Shown: positions 27,282 to 35,481, counted from the first letter of the stretch. The stretch is 64,000 nt of DNA from Prauserella isguenensis (GCF_014191605.1 NZ_JACHWU010000002.1:62001-126000), one strand, 5' to 3'. Program-made: numbers and translations. The notes: a model not told the origin generated them from the sequence alone.

Positions 27282-28319
27282 GTGGCCGGCTGGGATTTTC
27301 CTCGCGGTGTGGCGAGCACTGCGCTGCTGGCCGGGTTCGCGGAGGAACTCGGCCAGTCGATCGACGACGTCCTGGCGGGCACGAACCTGGCCCCGGAGAC
27401 GCTGCGTGACCCGCAGGCACGCGTCGCGGCGGAGCAGGAACTGGCCGTGGTGCGCAACCTGGTCCGCCGGCACCCCGACCGCGATCCCGGGGTGCTGGGG
27501 CTGCAGGCGGGCGCGCGGTATCACGCGACGTCGTACGGCATCTGGGGTTACGCGGTGACGAGCTGTGCGACCGTGCGGGAGGCCGTCGAGCTGGCGCTAC
27601 GGTACGTCGAGCTGACCTACGTCTTCTGTCTGCCGGAGCTGCACACCACCGGGCCGCTCGCCGAGCTGCGCTGCCGCGACGACGACGTGCCCGCGGACGT
27701 GCGCGCGTTCCTGGTGGCGCGCGAGGTGTCCGCCATCCTGACGCTCGTCCGGGAGCAGGCCGGTACGGAGCTGCGCCCGACGACGGTGTCGCTGCACGTG
27801 CCGGAGCCCGCGGACAGGGCGCCGTACCGCGTGGCGTTCGGTGTCGAGCCGGAGTTCGGCGACCGCACCCGGGTCACCTTCCCGCATGCGTTACTGGACC
27901 GGCCGATGCCGCAGGCCAGCGAACACACCCTGGCGTGGTGCGAACGACAGTGCCGTGAGGCGCTCGACGCGCTGCGGCGCGGCACCGGGATGGCGACCCG
28001 GGTGCGCCGCGCGCTCGCCGGCATCGGTCCGGGTGCGGGGATGGCGCGGATCGCCGCCGAGCTGTCGATGACCGAGCGCACGCTGCGCCGCAGGCTCGCC
28101 GCGGAAGGTGTGAACTACCGCGACCTGGTCGACGAGGTGCGGCGCGGGTGGGCGGAGGAGCTGCTCGCCGACGAGACGCTGACGGTCGAGCAGATCGCGC
28201 ACCGGCTCGGCTACAGCGAACCGTCGAGTTTCCTCCACGCGTTCGCGCGGTGGCACGGCATGCCGCCGCGCGAGTTCAGGCGCCGAACCGGATCCGCGCG
28301 TCCGACAGCCGCGCGCTGA
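27282..28319 (+). CDS. AraC-family regulator with Arabinose_bd domain (VirS-like)
   Basis: A 345-residue regulator. Residues 10-190 form the Arabinose_bd-type sensor (LLAGFAEELGQSIDDVLAGTNL, then YGIWGYAVTSCATVREAVELAL), and the last 100 carry two HTH motifs (MARIAAELSMTERTLRRRLA and TVEQIAHRLGYSEPSSFLHAF with W-HGMPPREFRR). This domain order is that of M. tuberculosis VirS, which activates the mymA monooxygenase operon facing it. The same arrangement here supports control of the P450/monooxygenase pair. GTG 27282 follows TACTTT by 7 bases. Its end overlaps the facing decarboxylase-like gene by 44 bases. Confidence 0.88.
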   Translation: MAGWDFPRGVASTALLAGFAEELGQSIDDVLAGTNLAPETLRDPQARVAAEQELAVVRNLVRRHPDRDPGVLGLQAGARYHATSYGIWGYAVTSCATVREAVELALRYVELTYVFCLPELHTTGPLAELRCRDDDVPADVRAFLVAREVSAILTLVREQAGTELRPTTVSLHVPEPADRAPYRVAFGVEPEFGDRTRVTFPHALLDRPMPQASEHTLAWCERQCREALDALRRGTGMATRVRRALAGIGPGAGMARIAAELSMTERTLRRRLAAEGVNYRDLVDEVRRGWAEELLADETLTVEQIAHRLGYSEPSSFLHAFARWHGMPPREFRRRTGSARPTAAR

Positions 28320-28950
28320 GCACCGGGGTCCGGCCTGCGAGGTAGCCGAGCGGGCCACGCGGGTTGACGTTCCACGCGGCCGCGGCCGCGCCCGGTTTCG
28401 CCGCCGACCGCACGGCGCTGGTCAGTGGGCCGTCGGTGGTTTCCTGGCGGATCGCGAAGGACGCGGGCATGCGGGCGGGCAGGCTCGGCCGCGGGGTGAA
28501 GGCGGCCGTGGCGATCCAGTCCCCTCCGCCTGGTGCGTCCTCACCGTTGGTGCTCGCCGTGGCGGTGAAACCGCGGCCGCCGGCGAATTCGAGGTCGGCG
28601 AGCTCCTTCGGGATCGCCCACAGCGCACGGCCACCCGCCAGCGACGCGGGGCTGTCGACCCAGATCTCGGTGATGGTCGCGGTCGGGGTGAGGCCGCCGC
28701 GGACGACGACGGCGCTGAGCAGCTCGTGGTACGACATCTGCCCGGACGGCAGGTAGTCGAACCAGGCGGTGGCCACCAGCCCCGTGCCGCCGAGCGTCAC
28801 AGGACGTGCCGTGGTGGGCAGTCGCGGCAGTCGGGCGACCGGGACCGTCCACAGCGACAGGTAGGCGTTCGCGGTGAGATGCCACGGTTCGGGCGGGTAC
28901 TCCGGCGTGGACACCGGGGTAGGGGAGTGGGACGGCTGCGGTGAGGTCAT
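28276..28950 (-). CDS. Acetoacetate decarboxylase family protein
   Basis: A 224-residue protein of the ADC fold. SYHELLSAVVVRGG and GGRALWAIPKELADLEF match the conserved strands of the acetoacetate decarboxylase family, with the Lys in AIPKEL at the place where family members carry the active-site region. Whether it decarboxylates is unknown; many actinobacterial members do other chemistry. The ATG shares its G with the crotonase stop (TGATG), so the two are coupled. The end overlaps the AraC gene on the other strand. Confidence 0.72.
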   Translation of the reverse strand: MTSPQPSHSPTPVSTPEYPPEPWHLTANAYLSLWTVPVARLPRLPTTARPVTLGGTGLVATAWFDYLPSGQMSYHELLSAVVVRGGLTPTATITEIWVDSPASLAGGRALWAIPKELADLEFAGGRGFTATASTNGEDAPGGGDWIATAAFTPRPSLPARMPASFAIRQETTDGPLTSAVRSAAKPGAAAAAWNVNPRGPLGYLAGRTPVLSARLSDARIRFGA

Positions 28951-29797
28951 CAGCGGCTCCAGGGGAGGAAGTCGGGCAGGTCCTGTTCGGGGCCGAGGGT
29001 GAACTGCGGCGGGCGTTTCTGCAGGAACGACAGGACACCTTCGACGGCGTCCGGGTTGTCACCGATGCTCGCGATGAGCCGTGAGTCGACCTCGTGCACC
29101 GGTTCGGGGGAGTCGAGCGCCGCCATCCGGTACAGCAGTTGCCGGGTCACCGCGACCGACACGGGTGCGGTGTTGGCGACGAGGTCGGCCGCGAGCGCGT
29201 ACGCGGCGTCGAGCAGCTCGGCGGGTTCGTGGACGCTGTGGACGAGACCGGCGCGCTCGGCCTCGGAGGCGTCGAACAGCCTGCCGCTGATCATCCAGTC
29301 CATCGCCCGTCCCATGCCGACCAGCCGCGGCAGGAACCACGCCGAGGCGCCCTCCGGGTAGATGCCCCGGCGGTGAAGACGAAGCCGAAGCGGGTGTCGG
29401 TGGCGGCGAGGCGGTAGTCGGCCGACAGCGTGATGGTCAGACCGCCGCCGACGGCGTTGCCGTGCAGCGCGGCGATCACCGGCTTGTCCATCGTGAAGAT
29501 GCGTTTCGAGCAGCGCCCTGCCGGTTCCTGCCAGGCGGCGTCCGGTCCGGTGTCGGGATCGAAGTCGAACCCGCCCTGGGAGAGGTCGGCGCCGACGGAG
29601 AAGTCCTTGCCCTCACCGGTCAGGACGACGACGCGGACGCCGGGGTCGCGGTCGGCGCGGTCCAACGCGGCGGCCAGCTCGTCGGCCATCCGGACCGTGT
29701 AGCCGTTGCGTGCCTCGGGGCGATTCAGCGTGACCGTGGCGATCCTGTCCGCCACGCGGTACTCGATCTCGGTGAAGTCGGTCGTCGTGTCACCCAC
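28950..29797 (-). pseudogene. Enoyl-CoA hydratase/isomerase (crotonase), one-base frameshift
   Basis: The N-terminal frame (GTG 29797, GGGAGA upstream) reads IEYRVADRIATVTLNRPEARNG, then the oxyanion-hole motifs GADLSQGG and HGNAVGGGLTITLSADYRLA, as far as RFGFVFT. At about 29370-29374 one C is missing on the minus strand; restoring it joins FTRRGIYPEGASAWFLPRL to the second frame, which continues GMGRAMDWMISGRLFDASEA to the end at 28950. The restored protein would have 282 residues, normal for the family. Both halves are otherwise intact and the end is coupled to the next gene, so an assembly error is at least as likely as a true loss. Confidence 0.85.
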
Positions 29798-29928
29798 GAG
29801 GTGTTCTCCCGGTGTGGTCGTCGAAGCTCCGGCGGGCTGGCGGCGTTCTCCCGCGGCGGTGGGCGGGTGCCGAGGTGTCGAGACCTGCCTACGGGCTTGC
29901 TGGCAGTGTGTCAACAAGGTAAAAACAA

Positions 29929-29954
29929 TCACGCGTGCTTGATTCGACGCGTGA
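29929..29954. promoter_or_regulatory. Inverted repeat in the crotonase/TIGR03084 divergent gap
   Basis: TCACGCGT (29929-29936) and ACGCGTGA (29947-29954) form an 8-bp inverted repeat with a 10-base spacer. It sits between the divergent crotonase and TIGR03084 genes in an unusually AT-rich stretch. A TetR operator is plausible; the regulator at 33275-34012 is a candidate. Confidence 0.55.
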
Positions 29955-30035
29955 CACCGGCTTACGGTGCCGTGCGCGACGGCGCGGACGACGAACCCGC
30001 AGGTGATGCGGGAACTGGGACAAGGAGGTACCCGG

Positions 30036-30878
30036 GTGGCCGATCTCGAGGCGATCCTCGACGACCTCGACGCGGAGAGCGCCGAACTCGACGAGCTGGT
30101 CGCACGACTGTCCGACGCGGGCTGGCACCGGCCCACGCCTGCCGAAGGTTGGACGATCGCGCATCAGATCGCCCACCTCACCTGGACCGACGACAAGGCG
30201 CTGCTCGCCGCGCGCGAGCCCGACGACTTCGGTGCCGAGCTCGTCCGCGCCCTCGACGGTGGCGAAGGGTACGTCGACGCGGGCGCGCGCGAGATCGCGG
30301 AGACCGCGCCGCCTGCCGAGCTGCTGCGTCGTTGGCGCGCGGGCCGGGCGGCGCTGCGGGAGGCGCTGGCCGCCGTGCCCGACGGGCAGAAGCTGCCCTG
30401 GTACGGCCCGCCGATGAGCACGGCGTCCATGGCGACCGCACGGCTGATGGAGACCTGGGCACACGGCCAGGACGTCGCCGACGCGCTCGAGGTGGTGCGG
30501 ACCCCGACCGCCCGGCTGTGGCACGTCGCTCGCATCGGCGTCCGCACTCGCGACTTCGCCTTCCTCGCCCGCGACCGGACCCCGCCCGGCGCCCAGTTCC
30601 GCGTCGAGCTGACCGCACCCGGCGGCGCGCCGTGGACCTTCGGCCCCGACGACGCCGCCGACCACGTCACCGGCAGCGCCCTCGACTTCTGCCTGCTCGT
30701 CACCCAGCGACGCCACCGCGACGACACCGACCTGCAGGCGACCTCCGGTGCCGAGGAGTGGCTCCGGATCGCCCAGGCGTTCGCCGGCCCGCCCGGCGGA
30801 GGGCGGGCCCCGGGACAGTTCGCCATCGATCCGCCGCCCGCCACGGAAGGCACGCCCTCCGCAGGGCCGAAGGAGTGA
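30036..30878 (+). CDS. TIGR03084 family protein (DinB/MDMPI-like putative metal binder)
   Basis: A 280-residue actinobacterial protein related to the mycothiol-dependent maleylpyruvate isomerase N-domain. The four-helix bundle is visible as GWHRPTPAEGWTIAHQIAHLTWTDDKAL near residue 30, with histidines that usually bind metal, and ARLMETWAHGQDVADAL near 140. The biochemical role of TIGR03084 proteins is not known to me. GTG 30036 is fixed by AAGGAGGT at 30022-30029. It opens an operon with two acyl-CoA dehydrogenases and a TetR gene, so it probably serves acyl-CoA breakdown. Confidence 0.85.
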   Translation: MADLEAILDDLDAESAELDELVARLSDAGWHRPTPAEGWTIAHQIAHLTWTDDKALLAAREPDDFGAELVRALDGGEGYVDAGAREIAETAPPAELLRRWRAGRAALREALAAVPDGQKLPWYGPPMSTASMATARLMETWAHGQDVADALEVVRTPTARLWHVARIGVRTRDFAFLARDRTPPGAQFRVELTAPGGAPWTFGPDDAADHVTGSALDFCLLVTQRRHRDDTDLQATSGAEEWLRIAQAFAGPPGGGRAPGQFAIDPPPATEGTPSAGPKE

Positions 30879-30880
30879 CC

Positions 30881-32029
30881 GTGACCGACCCCCTGCGGAC
30901 GCCGGAACGCCTCGCGCTGCGCGCCACCGTGCGCGAGTTCATGGACCGCGACGTGCTGCCGCACCTCGACGACTGGGAAGCCGCGGGTGAGCTGCCGCGG
31001 TGGCTGCACAAGAAGGCGGGCGACGCCGGGCTGCTCGGTGCCGCACTGCCGGAAGAGGCGGGTGGCGGCGGCGGGGACTTCCTCGACGCGCTCGTCGTGA
31101 CGGAGGAGATCCACGACGCGGGCGGCTCGGGCGGTCTCGTGGCGTCGCTGCTCACGTGCGGCATCGCGGTGCCGCACATGGCGGCCGTCGGCGACGTGGA
31201 CCAGCTCGAGAAGTGGGTCAAACCCGCACTCGCGGGCGACAAGGTGTGTTCCCTGGCGATCACCGAGCCCGAGGGCGGCTCCGACGTCGCCGGCATCCGC
31301 ACCACGGCGCGGCGGGACGGCGACGAGTACGTCATCAACGGCGCCAAGACGTTCATCACCTCGGGCTGCCGTGCCGACTTCGTCACCACCGCCGTGCGCA
31401 CGGGTGGTGAGGGTGCCCACGGCCTGTCGCTCATCGTCGTGGAGAAGCCCACGCCGGGACTGACGGTCGGCCGCAAACTCGACAAGATGGGCTGGCGCTG
31501 CTCGGACACCGCCGAGCTGTTCTACGACGACGTGCGGGTGCCCGCGGCGAACCTGATCGGCCCGGAAGGCAGCGGATTCCTGCAGATCGCCACGCAGTTC
31601 GTGAGCGAGCGGCTGTCGCTGGCGATCCAGGCGTACGCGACGGCGCAGCGTGCGCTGAACGTCACCGCCGAGTGGTGCCGCACGCGCGAGACGTTCGGCC
31701 GCCCGCTGATCTCCCGTCAGCTGGTGCAGCACAAGCTCACCGACATGGCGCGGAAGGTCGACGTGGCGCGGACCTACACCCGCGAGGTCGCGAAACGGCA
31801 CGCCGCGGGCGAGGACGTGATCGCCGAGGCGTGCTTCGCCAAGAACACCGCGGTCGAAACCGGTGAATGGGTCGTGGCCGAGGCGGTGCAGCTGCACGGC
31901 GGGCTCGGTTACATGAGCGAGTCCGAAGTGGAACGCCACTACCGCGACGTCCGGATCCTCGGCATCGGCGGTGGTACCACCGAGGTCCTCACCGGACTGG
32001 CGGCCAAGCGGCTCGGCTACACGAGCTGA
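30881..32029 (+). CDS. Acyl-CoA dehydrogenase (FadE)
   Basis: A 382-residue flavoenzyme. Landmarks in order: VTEEIHDAGG, LAITEPEGGSDVAGIRTTA (FAD/substrate loop), FITSGCRADFVTTAVRTG, KMGWRCSDTAELFYDDVRVP, RETFGRPLISRQLVQHKL and AVQLHGGLGYMSESEVERHYRDVRI with GIGGGTTEVL. Close in pattern to medium/branched-chain FadE proteins. It introduces a double bond in an acyl-CoA chain; chain type cannot be read. GTG 30881 comes two bases after the TIGR03084 stop, with AGGAG inside that gene's end. Confidence 0.92.
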   Translation: MTDPLRTPERLALRATVREFMDRDVLPHLDDWEAAGELPRWLHKKAGDAGLLGAALPEEAGGGGGDFLDALVVTEEIHDAGGSGGLVASLLTCGIAVPHMAAVGDVDQLEKWVKPALAGDKVCSLAITEPEGGSDVAGIRTTARRDGDEYVINGAKTFITSGCRADFVTTAVRTGGEGAHGLSLIVVEKPTPGLTVGRKLDKMGWRCSDTAELFYDDVRVPAANLIGPEGSGFLQIATQFVSERLSLAIQAYATAQRALNVTAEWCRTRETFGRPLISRQLVQHKLTDMARKVDVARTYTREVAKRHAAGEDVIAEACFAKNTAVETGEWVVAEAVQLHGGLGYMSESEVERHYRDVRILGIGGGTTEVLTGLAAKRLGYTS

Positions 32030-32114
32030 CCGCCCCGCTCCGCACGCAGCACGTCCCGTCCGGCGAGCCACGTTCGGTACGGACCCCCGTCACGACGCAG
32101 GAAGGAAACCGCAC

Positions 32115-33275
32115 ATGGTGGGCTTCACCGAGTCCGAGGAACGGCAGGCGCTCCGGCAGGCCGTCTCGGAGCTTGCGCACAAGTACGGCCACGAGTACTA
32201 CACGGGGAAGGCGCGCGGCGGCGGGAAGACGGACGAGCTGTGGGACGAGGCGGGCGCCCTCGGATACCTCGGCGTGTCCGTCCCCGAGGAGTACGGCGGT
32301 GGTGGCGGTGGCATCGGCGACCTCGCAGCGGTGTGCGAGGAGTTCTGCGCCGCGGGCACGCCGATGCTGCTGATGGTCGTGTCACCGGCGATCTGCGCGA
32401 CCGTGATCGCCCGCTACGGCACCGACGAGCAGCGCGCGCGGTGGCTGCCCGGATTCGCCGACGGCAGTGTGCGCATGGCGTTCGGGATCACCGAGCCGGA
32501 CGCGGGGTCGAACTCTCACCGCATCACGACCACGGCCGCCCGGGATGGGGAGGATTGGATCCTCAACGGCCGCAAGGTGTTCGTGTCCGGTGTGGACGAA
32601 GCCGACGCGGTGCTGATCGTCGGCAGGACCACGGACGCCAGGACCGGCAAGCTCAAACCGGCCCTGTTCGTCGTCCCGACCGACACGCCGGGGTTCGAGT
32701 ACAAGGAGATCCCGATGGATCTCGTGTCGGCGGACAAGCAGTTCGGGCTGTTCCTCGACGACGTGCGGCTGCCCGCCGACGCGCTCGTCGGCTCGGAGGA
32801 CGCCGCGCTGGCACAGCTGTTCGCCGGGCTCAATCCGGAACGCATCATGAGCGCGGCGTTCTCCGTCGGCATCGCCCGGTACGCCCTCGACAAGGCCGCG
32901 GCGTATGCGAAGGACCGCAACGTGTGGGGCGCGCCGATCGGCTCGCACCAGGGCATCGCGCACCCGCTCGCCGAGGTCAAGATCGAGACCGAGCTGGCCA
33001 AGCTGATGGGGCAGAAGGCCGCGGCGTTGTACGACGCGGGCGACGACCACGGCGCGGGCGAGGCGGCGAACATGGCCAAGTACGCCGCCGCCGAGGCCGC
33101 GACCCGCACCGTCGACCAGGCGGTCCAGACCCACGGCGGCAACGGTCTGGCCTCCGAGTACGGTCTCGGCACGCTGCTCGGTGCCGTGAGGGTGGGCAGG
33201 ATCGCGCCGGTCAGCCGTGAGATGGTGCTCAACTTCGTCGCCCAGCACAGTCTGGGCCTGCCGAAGTCGTACTGA
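32115..33275 (+). CDS. Acyl-CoA dehydrogenase (FadE), second of the operon
   Basis: A 386-residue acyl-CoA dehydrogenase. Landmarks: GYLGVSVPEEYGGGGGGI, FGITEPDAGSNSHRITTTA, VFVSGVDEADAVLIVGRT, QFGLFLDDVRLPADAL, WGAPIGSHQGIAHPLAEVKIE and THGGNGLASEYGLGTLLGAVR. The start ATG has GAAGGAA upstream and lies 85 bases after the previous gene. It differs enough from its neighbour that the pair may be two substrate specificities or a heteromer, as with mycobacterial FadE pairs (inference). Confidence 0.92.
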   Translation: MVGFTESEERQALRQAVSELAHKYGHEYYTGKARGGGKTDELWDEAGALGYLGVSVPEEYGGGGGGIGDLAAVCEEFCAAGTPMLLMVVSPAICATVIARYGTDEQRARWLPGFADGSVRMAFGITEPDAGSNSHRITTTAARDGEDWILNGRKVFVSGVDEADAVLIVGRTTDARTGKLKPALFVVPTDTPGFEYKEIPMDLVSADKQFGLFLDDVRLPADALVGSEDAALAQLFAGLNPERIMSAAFSVGIARYALDKAAAYAKDRNVWGAPIGSHQGIAHPLAEVKIETELAKLMGQKAAALYDAGDDHGAGEAANMAKYAAAEAATRTVDQAVQTHGGNGLASEYGLGTLLGAVRVGRIAPVSREMVLNFVAQHSLGLPKSY

Positions 33276-34012
33276 TGCCGTCGCGCTCCGCGGCGGGACA
33301 CGAGGAGCGGATGCCGTTGAACGCGCCCACCGGCGACGTGCCCACCGGTGACACCCCACGCGGCGATACTCCCCCCGACCGGCCCTTTCCGTCCGCTCCG
33401 GCCGGCGAGGAACCGGCCGGAGCGGGTGGGCGCAGGCCACGGCAGGCGCGCAGCCGCACGACGCGCCGCAAGCTCCTCGGTGCGGCGGTCGAGGCTCTCG
33501 CCGAACGCGGCTGGCATGCCACGACGATGCTCGAGGTGGCCGAGCGGGCCGGGGTGTCCCGCGGCGCGGCGCAGCATCACTTCCCGACACGTGAGGCACT
33601 CGTCGTGGCCGCCGTGGAACAGCTCGCCGAGGAGCAGATCACCGAACTACGGCAGCGCGCCGACGCGTTGCCGTCCGGCCACGCGCGGACGGCGGCGGTG
33701 GCCGAGATGCTGCTCGACCTCTACACCGGCGTGAAGTTTCGTGCCGCGCTGGACCTGTGGGTGGCCGCCTCGCACGACGAGGGCCTGCGGGACGTCCTGG
33801 TGCCGCTGCAGGCCCGGGTCGGCCGGGAGGCGCACCGCGTCGCGGTGGAACTGCTCGGCGCCGACGAAACGCGGCCCGGGGTGCGCGAAGCCGTGCAGGC
33901 CACGCTCGATCTGGCGCGCGGACTGGGGCTCGCCAACCTGCTCACCGACGACGGGCCGCGCCGCGCACAGATCGTCCGGCAGTGGGCTCACATGCTGGAC
34001 GCGGCCGTCTGA
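33275..34012 (+). CDS. TetR-family regulator of the fadE operon
   Basis: A 245-residue TetR protein. The HTH domain lies at about 60-105 (TTRRKLLGAAVEALAERGWHATTMLEVAERAGVSRGAAQHHFPTR). Residues 1-55 are a Gly/Pro/Thr-rich tail with a repeated PTGD/PRGDTP pattern, unusual for TetR. The ATG at 33275 overlaps the fadE stop by one base (TGATG); an in-frame ATG at 33311 has GAGGAG at proper distance and would remove 12 residues, so the start is open. It probably senses an acyl-CoA and represses the unit that starts at 30036. Confidence 0.88.
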   Translation: MPSRSAAGHEERMPLNAPTGDVPTGDTPRGDTPPDRPFPSAPAGEEPAGAGGRRPRQARSRTTRRKLLGAAVEALAERGWHATTMLEVAERAGVSRGAAQHHFPTREALVVAAVEQLAEEQITELRQRADALPSGHARTAAVAEMLLDLYTGVKFRAALDLWVAASHDEGLRDVLVPLQARVGREAHRVAVELLGADETRPGVREAVQATLDLARGLGLANLLTDDGPRRAQIVRQWAHMLDAAV

Positions 34013-34131
34013 CCCGGCTCACGCGCGCCGAACCTCGAACAGGAAACAGCCGAACTCCACCGCGCGCACCTGGACGAACGCGACGTCGGACATGGCGTCG
34101 CGGGCCGGTTCGGGTGCCCGGCTCGGCGGCG

Positions 34132-34599
34132 TCAGTTCTCGTCGGCCGGTGCGCCGATGTCCTCGAACCACAGGGCGGGCCGTTCGCGGATGAACGTCTC
34201 CATGAGGGCGGTGCAGTCCGGGTCGTCGAGGATCGTGACGTCGACGCCGGCCGCGGCGAGCCAGTCGTGACCGCCGGAGAACGTGGCCGCCTCGCCGATG
34301 ACGAGCCCGCCGATGCCGAACTGGCGGACGAGACCGCTGCAGTACCAGCAGGGCGAGAGCGTGGTGACCATGATCGTGTCGCGGTAGTGGGGCCGCCTGC
34401 CCGCGTTCCGGAAGGCCGCCGTCTCGGCGTGCATGATCGGGTCGTCGTCCTGGACCCTGCGGTTGCGGCCGCGGCCGAGCAGCGTGCCGTCGAGGGTGAA
34501 CAGGGCCGCGCCGATCGGCACGCCGCCCTCGTCTGCGCCCGCGCGGGCCTCGGCCTTCGCCGGGCCGAGCAGTGCGTGCGGGTCGGTGGGCCGGGTCAT
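34132..34599 (-). CDS. Cytosine deaminase-like nucleoside deaminase, yeast Fcy1 type
   Basis: A 155-residue zinc deaminase of the CDA fold. His57 and Glu59 are in MHAETAAFRNAG and the cysteine ligands are in LSPCWYCSG (Cys84, Cys87). The C-terminus FIRERPALWFEDIG closely resembles that of yeast cytosine deaminase Fcy1, as do TTLSPC and the DDPDC strand; length (158 in yeast) agrees. The likely reaction is cytosine to uracil, or a related ring deamination; the Trp in PCWYC replaces the Asp of yeast PCDMC, so substrate may differ. It stands alone, between two TetR genes. Confidence 0.82.
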   Translation of the reverse strand: MTRPTDPHALLGPAKAEARAGADEGGVPIGAALFTLDGTLLGRGRNRRVQDDDPIMHAETAAFRNAGRRPHYRDTIMVTTLSPCWYCSGLVRQFGIGGLVIGEAATFSGGHDWLAAAGVDVTILDDPDCTALMETFIRERPALWFEDIGAPADEN

Positions 34600-34739
34600 G
34601 AACTTCTCCTCGGTGTCGCGGTTTCTGGGGCGGGTCGGTGGTGACGCGCCGGTGGTGGCGTGCCTGCGGGTCGTGCCCGGGTGTCCATTCGGGACGGCGA
34701 GTGCCCGGATCGAGCCGCGCCGGGCCCTGGTGCTTCAGG

Positions 34740-34799
34740 TGAGCGGTTGCTTAGTATGGGCCCGCGGGGGACAACGTTGTCGCGGAGCCCGGAGGTGAG
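34740..34799 (+). promoter_or_regulatory. Operator-like site and ribosome binding site without a following gene
   Basis: TGAGCGGTTGCTTA (34740-34753) matches the TAAGCG-NN-CGCTTA operator seen at 35486 and 43582 with one mismatch per half. Next come TAGTAT (34752-34757), a 12-bp palindrome GACAACGTTGTC (34770-34781) and a perfect GGAGGTGA (34791-34798). The GTG at 34805 opens only a frame antisense to the TetR gene, so the signals look orphaned. The 237-base stretch 34600-34836 otherwise shows nothing. Confidence 0.4.
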
Positions 34800-34836
34800 T
34801 CGTCGTGACGTGCGCGCGTGCGGGTGGTCATCGTGG

Positions 34837-35475
34837 TCAGCGTCCGTCTCCGGTCATGGCGCCCAGCATGCGCAGGGCGAGCTCGCCGTATTCGCGGGCG
34901 AGCGCCTCCGGGCCGAGGCGCGTCCGGTCGGTGTACCAGCGCGCGACGTCCACACCCAGCGACAGCACCGCGCGTGCCGCCGTGTGCGCGTCACCGACGG
35001 TGAACAGCCCGGCCGCGACACCGCGTTCTACCACGTCGCGGACCAGTCGTTCGATGTCCCGGCGCAGGCTCGCCACGACGCCGTACTCCTGCTCCGGCAG
35101 CGCCTCCAGCTCGTACTGCACCACGCGCGCGATCGTGTGCCGCCGCGCGTGCCACGCCGTGAACCGCTCCACGAGATCGCGGATCGCCGCAGCCGGGTCC
35201 TCGGCCTCGGCGACGGCCTGCTGTGTCAGCGACAGCACCTGTTCGTGGCCGCTCCGGCTGATCGCGAACAACAGCGCCGCCTTCGACGGGAAGTGCACGT
35301 ACAGCGCCGCAGGGCTCATCCCCGCCGTCGCCGCGATGTCCCGCGTCGTGGTGGCGTGGTACCCGCGCTGTGCGAACGACTCGACACCGGCGAGCATCAG
35401 CCGCCGCGCCGCGTCGGGTTGCACTTCCGGCCACAGGTCGGCCGGCTGCGGGCCGGCGGACGGGATCCCAGACAT
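34837..35475 (-). CDS. TetR-family regulator, probably acyl-CoA-type
   Basis: A 212-residue TetR protein. The HTH (FAQRGYHATTTRDIAATAGMSPAALYVHFPSK) is at about 34-66. The ligand domain has a helix rich in His/Arg (FTAWHARRHTIARVVQYELEAL) and VDVARWYTDRTRLGPEALA near the end. ATG 35475 follows TACACT (minus strand, 35482-35487) by 6 bases, a leaderless start, and the operator 35486-35499 touches that box, so it should repress itself and the divergent SDR genes. The same operator also fronts the fabG operon at 43582, which makes this protein a candidate for both. Confidence 0.88.
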   Translation of the reverse strand: MSGIPSAGPQPADLWPEVQPDAARRLMLAGVESFAQRGYHATTTRDIAATAGMSPAALYVHFPSKAALLFAISRSGHEQVLSLTQQAVAEAEDPAAAIRDLVERFTAWHARRHTIARVVQYELEALPEQEYGVVASLRRDIERLVRDVVERGVAAGLFTVGDAHTAARAVLSLGVDVARWYTDRTRLGPEALAREYGELALRMLGAMTGDGR

Positions 35476-35481
35476 GTCAGC

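Noticed and set aside
24108-28319. A 1403-codon open frame on the plus strand across the P450 and monooxygenase genes.
   Set aside because: Only its last part (from 27282) has protein character, the AraC regulator. The rest is antisense to two clear genes and is an effect of high GC content.
21968-29797. Reading the two broken genes as selenocysteine read-through at TGA.
   Set aside because: The halves lie in different frames, so a one-base shift and not a stop codon separates them.
34019-34093. A 24-codon minus-strand frame (MSDVAFVQVRAVEFGCFLF...) after the TetR gene, which looks like a protein tail.
   Set aside because: It may be the end of a lost gene, but I could not tie it to a family and no start or upstream domain is visible.
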